Of a DNA stretch of 6,492 nucleotides, positions 1-4,639 are shown piece after piece. Position numbers and translations under genes: made by a program. Below the pieces are notes generated by a model. That model made no database searches, was not told the origin of the DNA, and worked only from the letters and a program-made list of their open reading frames with translations. Origin of the DNA: Limisphaerales bacterium (GTDB lineage Bacteria > Verrucomicrobiota > Verrucomicrobiia > Limisphaerales > UBA11358); assembly GCA_003455565.1 (NCBI GenBank), contig DMQW01000229.1, forward strand, positions 1-6,492, written 5' to 3'. Numbering within the stretch: position 1 is the first letter of the stretch; every line of letters begins with the position of its first letter.

Positions 1-221
1 TATTCGATTTCGACCCAACTTTCCTTGTCGTCCGTCGGGAACTTCGGAAAATCGCGCTGCTGGTCGAACTTGATGTCTTTTTCGTAAAAGTTCCGCAACG
101 CATCGAGGACAGACGTTTTCCCGCAGTTGTTCGCACCAATCAGCAGGCCGTAATCCGCCGCGTAGAATGTGGCGTCTTTGATAGAACGATAGTTGTGGAG
201 CGTGATTTCTCGGATTTTCAT
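1..221 (-). CDS. OLD/RecF-like P-loop ATPase, N-terminal part (cut by window edge)
   Basis: Reading the minus strand from the ATG at 221 gives 73 residues that run open off the left edge. They begin MKIREITLHNYRSI, the usual first strand of RecF, SMC and OLD-family ATPases. A Walker A motif, GANNCGKTS, follows at residues 29-37. This early position of the P-loop is typical of ABC-type ATPase heads. The part seen cannot tell an OLD nuclease (ATPase plus C-terminal TOPRIM, as in Gabija GajA) from a plain AAA_15/AAA_21 ATPase, because the domains that would decide lie outside the window. No clear Shine-Dalgarno sequence precedes the ATG. The gene diverges from the DNA methyltransferase across a 118-base gap. 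That arrangement, with a convergent nuclease gene beyond, suggests a defence role, but this is inference. I am confident of the ATPase fold and not of its function. Confidence 0.82.
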   Translation of the reverse strand, partial: MKIREITLHNYRSIKDATFYAADYGLLIGANNCGKTSVLDALRNFYEKDIKFDQQRDFPKFPTDDKESWVEIE

Positions 222-251
222 GACGCGAGAATAACGAAGCATGCCGCCGGA

Positions 252-349
252 CGCAAAGGTAGGAATTACGTGAGAATCGAGACTGTGTGCAATTTCAGTT
301 TCGGCTTGATGAAATCTTTGCGCGTTGTAGCGTTGCGTCATGCGCAAAG
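252..349. promoter_or_regulatory. Divergent control region with three CGCAAAG/CTTTGCG words; candidate operator
   Basis: The gap between the divergent ATPase and methyltransferase genes (222-339) holds no gene I can support. The 7-base word CGCAAAG occurs at 252-258, as its complement CTTTGCG at 316-322, and again at 343-349. The last two extend to a perfect 8-base inverted repeat, CTTTGCGC at 316-323 and GCGCAAAG at 342-349, with an 18-base spacer that includes the methyltransferase ATG at 340. This could be a protein-binding site used to limit methyltransferase expression, or an RNA hairpin over the start codon. Both readings are inference. I found no convincing -35/-10 pair for either gene here. 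Confidence 0.35.
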
Positions 350-1311
350 CTAAGAAAGTCACGTATCCGCTGACCCGCCATCATTCCGTTCACATTCTTC
401 GTGAGGAAGCGCAGCCGAACGGTGTCCACTCGGTGACGATTGGCAATTACACCGACGCGATTATTTGTGGCGATGCCGAGTCCACGTTACACGCGTTGCC
501 GCCCGAATCTGTCAACGTGATCGTCACGAGTCCGCCTTATTATCAGCAGCGAGATTATGGCACGGGGCTGCAAATTGGAAATGAGCCATCGCCGGAAGCT
601 TATGTGCAAAAGTTGGCGGGCGTTTTCCGCGAATGTTTTCGCGTGCTGACGAAGAATGGCACGTTGTGGTTGAACCTTGGCGACAAATACAAGAACGGGC
701 GGTTGTTGGGAATGCCGTGGCGCGTCGTGTTCGCCATGGAAAGCAGCGGCTGGATTCTTCGGTCTGACATCATCTGGCATAAGACCAACGCCATGCCCGC
801 TTCGATCAAGAACCGCCCGACGACGGATCACGAATACATTTTCATGTTTTCCAAGTCGCCGGATTATTTCTACAACGCCGACGCGATTCGTGAACCTCAC
901 GTCACCTTCACGGAGAAAAGCCGGATGATGGGCGGACGAGGGCATTTTGGAAAACGCGGAGGAACGCCGGAACAAGGCAAGAACGGCGGAAATCCCAATC
1001 TTCACAATGCGCGCTGGGATCAGGCGTTTCACCCGCTTGGCAGAAACAAGAGAACCGTTTGGTCGGTTCCCTTGTCGAAGTTTCCGGAAGCTCATTTTGC
1101 CGTGTTCCCGGAAAAGCTGGTTGAAACCTGCATCATGGCCGCGACGAAACCAAATGATTTGGTGCTAGACCCGTTTGCCGGAAGCGGAACTGTGGCAATC
1201 GTCGCCCAGCGGTTTGGACGGCACTTCGTCGGAATTGATTGCAGCGAGGAATACTGCACCCTTGCCAAAAAGCGACTCGAAAAAAGCCAACTGGCTTTTG
1301 GTTTGGTCTGA
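340..1311 (+). CDS. Site-specific DNA methyltransferase, beta class, probably N4-cytosine (modification half of a type II R-M system)
   Basis: This 323-residue protein transfers a methyl group from S-adenosylmethionine to a base within a specific DNA site. The catalytic motif IV, TSPPYY, is at residues 63-68. The AdoMet-binding motif I, DPFAGSGT, comes late, at 277-284, followed by GRHFVGID. Motif IV before motif I is the beta-class order. SPPY rather than D/NPPY favours N4-methylcytosine, although amino-methyltransferase specificity cannot be fixed from this alone. Other visible blocks are GTLWLNLGDKY (107-117), IIWHK (144-148), HEYIFMFSKS (164-173) and HFAVFPEKL (252-260). Residues about 185-240, rich in Gly, Arg and Asn, probably include the target-recognition region. 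Length is normal for the family. The ATG at 340 is the first start after an in-frame TAG at 328-330; no clear ribosome-binding site precedes it. It converges with the putative endonuclease, one base between stops. Confidence 0.93.
   Translation: MRKAKKVTYPLTRHHSVHILREEAQPNGVHSVTIGNYTDAIICGDAESTLHALPPESVNVIVTSPPYYQQRDYGTGLQIGNEPSPEAYVQKLAGVFRECFRVLTKNGTLWLNLGDKYKNGRLLGMPWRVVFAMESSGWILRSDIIWHKTNAMPASIKNRPTTDHEYIFMFSKSPDYFYNADAIREPHVTFTEKSRMMGGRGHFGKRGGTPEQGKNGGNPNLHNARWDQAFHPLGRNKRTVWSVPLSKFPEAHFAVFPEKLVETCIMAATKPNDLVLDPFAGSGTVAIVAQRFGRHFVGIDCSEEYCTLAKKRLEKSQLAFGLV
1282..1299. terminator. Small hairpin between convergent methyltransferase and endonuclease genes
   Basis: AAAAGCCA at 1282-1289 and TGGCTTTT at 1292-1299 are perfect inverted repeats. 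They form a 7-base-pair stem with the four-base loop AACT. On the minus strand the stem runs into six T residues just past the endonuclease stop (1313-1315), the right place for a terminator of that gene. On the plus strand the following T-rich stretch is interrupted, and the hairpin lies inside the last codons of the methyltransferase. The stem has only three G-C pairs, so termination may be weak. Confidence 0.45.
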
Positions 1312-1312
1312 A

Positions 1313-2191
1313 TCAGGCGAACCGCTTGAAAAACGGGATCAACTTCTCCACTTCCTTTTCGAGCAGTGGCTCAATCGCCTCAATTTGATTTGGGTTCGTG
1401 TTCAGTTGTATGAAGTGTTCGCACTTGAGGGATTTCAAATCACCGCCCCAAGATTCAGCGATAATGACCGGCACGCATTCGTAACCGTTTTCGTGCGCTA
1501 TTGAGATTGCCTTAAAAATGTCCCGCGTGAAAAGATTCGCGTGACCGCCGCCCATCGTTTCGCGCGTTTTCACCGGCACGAGGATCGTCTGCTTCTTGCC
1601 GAGGATTTGAATATCAAAGGTTTCCTCGTTGATTCGTTTCTCACGATCTCCAATGGCAAGCGGCAGCGAGTGCCGCTCGAAGACCTTTCGCAACGCTTTC
1701 CGAACTATTTCCTCAAATCTCGTTCCCTTCAGCGCTCGCCGACTTCCCTCAAGTCGGGCCAGCATCACTTCAGATAGCGCCGGCCACGACCAACTTTCTG
1801 CTTGTGGAAACAGCGGCCCGACAAATTTTCGCAATTGATTCAGGAGATTGGCGCGCTTGTCATCAAGAGATTTGCCTTCGACCGATGTGAGAATCGGTTG
1901 AAGCCGTTGCGCTGGCGCGTCTCGCAGCATCCAAGCGAGGAAATACCATCGCGCCGTGGCATCCTTGTATGGCCTTGCCAAGCCGTCGAACAATTGAACC
2001 TCGCTCTGCCTTTCCAGATAGTCTTTGATAACCTTGATTGCTTTGTCGTCAGACGGCTCTGTGATAAAGGCGGGAACATCTCTGTAATTCCGCTGTTGCA
2101 GATACACACAAAAGTCCTCGTAGAATCTTTGGTTCTGCTTGACGATCGCCACCAATTCTCGCAGCCGGAGATTTTCGATTATGAAAGCCAT
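1313..2191 (-). CDS. Putative type II restriction endonuclease, PD-(D/E)xK-like
   Basis: I recognise the architecture of this 292-residue protein but not a named family. The first 140 or so residues are mostly helical with no motif I can name. The likely nuclease core starts at KGTRFEEIVR (155-164), a helix with acidic residues common in restriction enzymes. It continues with TFDIQI (Asp193) and a strand ending VPVKTRE (Lys208, Glu211), followed by MGGGHANLFTRDI. Asp193 and Lys208 fit the PD-(D/E)xK metal site. The usual acidic residue two before the lysine is Pro206, so an acid from the helix (Glu160/161) or Glu211 may substitute. In type II systems such an enzyme cuts unmodified DNA at the site its methyltransferase protects; the tail-to-tail partner at 340-1311 is the obvious cognate. 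GGAG lies 12 bases before the ATG, rather far. There is no signal peptide or membrane segment. Confidence 0.75.
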   Translation of the reverse strand: MAFIIENLRLRELVAIVKQNQRFYEDFCVYLQQRNYRDVPAFITEPSDDKAIKVIKDYLERQSEVQLFDGLARPYKDATARWYFLAWMLRDAPAQRLQPILTSVEGKSLDDKRANLLNQLRKFVGPLFPQAESWSWPALSEVMLARLEGSRRALKGTRFEEIVRKALRKVFERHSLPLAIGDREKRINEETFDIQILGKKQTILVPVKTRETMGGGHANLFTRDIFKAISIAHENGYECVPVIIAESWGGDLKSLKCEHFIQLNTNPNQIEAIEPLLEKEVEKLIPFFKRFA

Positions 2192-2198
2192 TTTTGCG

Positions 2199-2227
2199 AT
2201 TATCTCCGGCTTGTTTGAAAAAGTCGA
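2199..2227 (-). promoter_or_regulatory. Possible promoter for the endonuclease gene
   Basis: On the minus strand TCGACT (2227-2222) is followed after 17 bases by GATAAT (2204-2199), a fair sigma-70-like pair. The predicted transcript start falls at about 2192, next to the ATG at 2191, which would give a nearly leaderless mRNA. If it is real, the endonuclease need not depend on read-through from thiC upstream. It was found by consensus matching only. Confidence 0.3.
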
Positions 2228-2239
2228 GTTTCAGAGTGT

Positions 2240-2319
2240 CTTTCGGCGTTCTCTGCGCCTCTGCATTGAATCGGTCGAGCGAGTCGCCGAACACGGCAAG
2301 CGAGACGCCCGCGCTACTT
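2240..2319 (-). repeat. Intergenic segment resembling degenerate dispersed repeats
   Basis: The 128 bases between thiC and the endonuclease gene contain no supportable gene. On the minus strand, 2271-2240 encodes in a spurious frame FNAEAQR, a peptide that recurs in mispredicted proteins of many bacterial genomes because of a dispersed AGGCGCAGAG-type repeat. The adjacent stretch 2320-2291, containing GCGGGCGTCTCGCTTGCCG, resembles another sequence I recall as common between genes in Verrucomicrobiota. A short stem, GCCG-TGTT-CGGC, sits within it. No second copy exists in this window, so the repeat status rests on memory of other genomes. Confidence 0.35.
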
Positions 2320-4287
2320 TCACGCCTTCGCGTAAAGCTCGCTGCCTTTTTCGGTGAACTCGCGGGACTTTTCTTCCATCCCCTTTTTCAACGCCTCTTC
2401 TTCGGCGATGCCTTGCTCCGCCGCATATTTCCGCACGTCCTCCGTTATCTTCATGCTGCAAAAGTGCGGGCCGCACATCGAACAGAAATGAGCTGTCTTC
2501 GCTCCCTCTTGCGGCAACGTCTCGTCGTGAAACTCACGAGCCGTTGTTGGGTCAAGGGACAGGTTAAACTGGTCTTCCCATCTGAACTCGAATCTGGCTT
2601 TCGATAGCGCGTTGTCGCGGTATTGAGCACCCGGATGTCCCTTCGCCAAGTCCGCCGCGTGCGCCGCAATTTTGTAGGCAATCACGCCGTCTTTCACGTC
2701 CTTCTTGTTCGGCAGGCCGAGGTGTTCCTTGGGCGTCACGTAGCAGAGCATCGCGCAGCCATACCAACCAATCATTGCCGCACCAATCGCGCTGGTGATG
2801 TGGTCGTAACCCGGAGCAATGTCAGTTGTCAGCGGGCCAAGCGTGTAAAACGGCGCTTCGTGACACCACTCAAGTTGTTTCGCCATGTTCTCTTCAATCA
2901 TGTGGATGGGAACGTGACCCGGCCCTTCATTCATTACTTGCACGCCATGCACCCACGCGCGTTCGGTCAGTTCACCTTGAGTTTTTAATTCGCCAAACTG
3001 GGCTTCATCATTCGCATCGGCGATTGAACCCGGACGCAAACCGTCGCCGATTGAAAATGAAACGTCGTAGGCGGCCATGATTTCGCAAATGTCGTCCCAG
3101 TGCGTGTAGAGAAAACTTTCCTGGTGATGCGCGAGACACCATTTGGCCATGATGCTGCCGCCGCGGCTGACGATGCCGGTCATGCGATTGGCGGTGAGCG
3201 GAATGAAGCGCAGCAACACGCCGGCGTGAACGGTGAAATAATCCACGCCTTGCTCGGCCTGTTCGATGAGGGTGTCTCGGTAAATTTCCCAGGTGAGTTC
3301 CTCGGCTTTGCCGCCGACTTTTTCGAGCGCCTGATAAATCGGCACAGTGCCGATGGGCACGGGCGAGTTGCGGAGAATCCATTCGCGCGTGGCGTGGATG
3401 TTCTTGCCGGTGGAGAGGTCCATGACGGTGTCCGCGCCCCACTTGGTGGCCCAGCGCATCTTCTCGACTTCCTCCTCGATGCTCGACGCGACGGCGCTGT
3501 TGCCGATGTTGGCGTTGATCTTCACGAGGAAGTTGCGGCCAATGATCATCGGTTCGTTCTCCGGGTGATTGATATTCACCGGAATGATGGCGCGGCCGGC
3601 GGCGACTTCGCTGCGGACAAACTCGGGGGTAATTTCTTTTGGAATGCGCTGGGGAAATTTTCTGAAAATTGACGGCGTGAATTCACTGCCCGCGATTTGG
3701 CTTGAACCAGAATGTTGTTTGTCGAGGTCGTTGCGAACATTATCCTTCGCCATGTCGGACATTTTCGCACGGCCCATGTTCTCGCGGATGGCGATGAATT
3801 CCATCTCCGGCGTGATGATGCCCTGCTTCGCATACCAAAGCTGCGTGACCGGATGGCCTTTGCTAGCGCGGAGCGGCTTGCGACGCTGGCCGAGCAGGCC
3901 AGGAAATTCCACGAGCCGATTCTTCTCCGCCTGGCTCGCAAACTCCGCGTGCTTGCCGGAGAGATAGCCATTGTCCATCGGCTTCACTTCACGACCGGCG
4001 TGTTCCTCGACGTCGCCGCGCTTTAAAATCCAATCGCGACGCAGCGCGGGCAGACCTTCGTCGGACGTGCCGGTGAAATTCGGATCGCCCCACGGGCCGG
4101 AGCAATCATAGACGCGCACGGGCGCGTTCTTTTCAACCGCGCCGGTGTAGGATTTTGTCGGCGACACTTCGATTTCGCGCATCGGCACGCGGACATCGGG
4201 GTGAATCGCGCCTTCAACGAAAACTTTTTTGCTGGCGGGCAGTTGCTCGCTGCTGTGCGGTTCAAACGATTCTTTGGTCGCGATCAT
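2320..4287 (-). CDS. thiC: Phosphomethylpyrimidine synthase ThiC (HMP-P synthase)
   Basis: ThiC is a cytosolic radical-SAM enzyme. It rearranges aminoimidazole ribotide into 4-amino-5-hydroxymethyl-2-methylpyrimidine phosphate, the pyrimidine half of thiamin. The 655-residue product shows family blocks throughout: DVRVPMREI (31-39), YDCSGPWGDP (60-69), GIITPEMEFIAIRENMGR (156-173), and the long conserved stretch from NINHPENEP at 238. Later blocks include SRGGSIMAKW, GDGLRPGSI and MNEGPGHVP. The C-terminal CSMCGPHFC at about 602-610 is the CxxCxxxxC that binds the 4Fe-4S cluster. Length is close to usual; residues 174-217 are longer than in the E. coli enzyme. I chose the ATG at 4287 because it places the first conserved block about 15 residues in, as in homologues. 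An in-frame GTG at 4389 with a strong GGAGG would add 34 unconserved residues and cannot be excluded. A TPP riboswitch lies upstream on the same strand. Confidence 0.97.
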   Translation of the reverse strand: MIATKESFEPHSSEQLPASKKVFVEGAIHPDVRVPMREIEVSPTKSYTGAVEKNAPVRVYDCSGPWGDPNFTGTSDEGLPALRRDWILKRGDVEEHAGREVKPMDNGYLSGKHAEFASQAEKNRLVEFPGLLGQRRKPLRASKGHPVTQLWYAKQGIITPEMEFIAIRENMGRAKMSDMAKDNVRNDLDKQHSGSSQIAGSEFTPSIFRKFPQRIPKEITPEFVRSEVAAGRAIIPVNINHPENEPMIIGRNFLVKINANIGNSAVASSIEEEVEKMRWATKWGADTVMDLSTGKNIHATREWILRNSPVPIGTVPIYQALEKVGGKAEELTWEIYRDTLIEQAEQGVDYFTVHAGVLLRFIPLTANRMTGIVSRGGSIMAKWCLAHHQESFLYTHWDDICEIMAAYDVSFSIGDGLRPGSIADANDEAQFGELKTQGELTERAWVHGVQVMNEGPGHVPIHMIEENMAKQLEWCHEAPFYTLGPLTTDIAPGYDHITSAIGAAMIGWYGCAMLCYVTPKEHLGLPNKKDVKDGVIAYKIAAHAADLAKGHPGAQYRDNALSKARFEFRWEDQFNLSLDPTTAREFHDETLPQEGAKTAHFCSMCGPHFCSMKITEDVRKYAAEQGIAEEEALKKGMEEKSREFTEKGSELYAKA

Positions 4288-4383
4288 AAAATGGCTGTTA
4301 GTTTCTAGTTGTCCGCCTTCGCTGCGCTTCGGCGCGACGCAAGCGATGGTTGACTTGATTGATCCGGGAAAACTTTTGAAGGT

Positions 4384-4400
4384 GGCCACAGTGGCCCTCC
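4384..4400 (-). promoter_or_regulatory. Strong Shine-Dalgarno and GTG inside a hairpin: alternative thiC start
   Basis: On the minus strand GGAGG (4400-4396) stands six bases before a GTG (4389-4387) that is in frame with thiC with no stop between. It begins eight bases after the aptamer. The perfect palindrome at 4384-4396 (GGCCAC, centre base, GTGGCC) overlaps both the end of the Shine-Dalgarno and the GTG. This is what a translational on/off site would look like. By contrast the ATG at 4287 has no visible ribosome-binding site. The rest of the leader, 4288-4383, contains only a short GC-rich hairpin (GCGC stems around 4324-4335) without a T tract, so I see no terminator-type expression platform. 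Confidence 0.45.
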
Positions 4401-4407
4401 GCAAGAA

Positions 4408-4516
4408 GCTTCCTACGCCAGCATTACCTGGATCAGGTTCTTGGGTCTCCGGCGTTCCGCGCCGAACTCTCAGCCTTCGTCGTCCCTGCGGACGGCCGGT
4501 TGGCTCCCCATTGACT
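4408..4516 (-). promoter_or_regulatory. TPP riboswitch (thi-box) controlling thiC
   Basis: The minus strand carries the conserved TPP aptamer elements in order. P2 pairs GGG (4508-4506) with CCC (4445-4443). P3 closes with GCC (4504-4502) and GGC, and holds an inner stem CGTCC-GCAG-GGACG. The pyrimidine-sensing CTGAGAG follows at 4473-4467. A variable stem, CGGCG with CGCCG, fills the gap before P2 closes. Then come AACCTGATCC, P5 as CCAG-GTAATG-CTGG, and GCGTAGGA, the diphosphate-sensing arm. P1 is poor: only CTTC (4520-4517) with GAAG (4412-4409), not adjacent to the junction. TPP binding would be expected to lower thiC expression. Its position immediately upstream of thiC makes the identification very secure. 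Confidence 0.95.
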
Positions 4517-4518
4517 GA

Positions 4519-4547
4519 AGGCTAGGACGAACCGGCGACAGCGTCAA
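4519..4547 (-). promoter_or_regulatory. Possible thiC promoter upstream of the riboswitch
   Basis: On the minus strand TTGACG (4547-4542), one base from the consensus -35, is followed after exactly 17 bases by TAGCCT (4524-4519), a poor -10. The start would fall near 4512, just before the GGGG of the aptamer. That is plausible but would leave P1 without its 5' strand, so the real start could lie further upstream. Found by consensus matching only. Confidence 0.35.
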
Positions 4548-4557
4548 GCGAACGCCT

Positions 4558-4633
4558 GCGCAAAAATTGTGTTTTACAAAAACTTAACGTGCCGTTCCCA
4601 TTGTGATTGGTTAATTTTGTCGCGCAAAATTGT
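4558..4633. repeat. Direct repeat and palindrome in the thiC-mgtA divergent gap
   Basis: GCGCAAAAATTGT at 4558-4570 recurs, one A shorter, as GCGCAAAATTGT at 4622-4633. The spacing is 64 bases, close to six helical turns. The second copy is the right arm of a perfect inverted repeat, AATTTTG (4613-4619) and CAAAATT (4625-4631), which ends nine bases before the mgtA ATG. Such paired sites are typical of repressor operators, and AT-rich palindromes of this form are plausible binding sites for a regulator of mgtA. The regulator is unknown. I saw no magnesium M-box riboswitch; only about 110 bases are available. Confidence 0.35.
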
Positions 4634-4639
4634 AATTTT

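Noticed and set aside
309..353. A 14-codon upstream frame overlapping the methyltransferase start (ATG at 309, stop at 351-353)
   Set aside because: It is very short with no ribosome-binding site, and such frames are expected by chance. A leader-peptide role cannot be argued from sequence alone.
487..1095. A 202-codon minus-strand frame opposite the methyltransferase
   Set aside because: It is antisense to the catalytic motifs of the methyltransferase; composition is Arg/His-rich and motif-free.
1802..2218. A 138-codon plus-strand frame opposite the endonuclease gene
   Set aside because: The minus-strand frame has coherent nuclease-like motifs and the better start; this one has none.
3100..3672. 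A 190-codon open frame on the plus strand opposite thiC
   Set aside because: It lies wholly inside the conserved thiC coding region and shows no recognisable protein feature.
4288..4404. The longest possible thiC start, TTG at 4404
   Set aside because: The TTG lies at the aptamer edge upstream of the GGAGG, with no ribosome-binding site before it. The GTG at 4389 or the ATG at 4287 are better.
4607..4636. TTGGTT-18-TGTAAT as an mgtA promoter
   Set aside because: The transcript would start after the ATG at 4640, which conflicts with the chosen start.
4526..4639. Magnesium-sensing leader (M-box or mgtL-type) for mgtA
   Set aside because: The space is shorter than an M-box, and no proline-rich leader frame or M-box-like conserved blocks could be found by eye.
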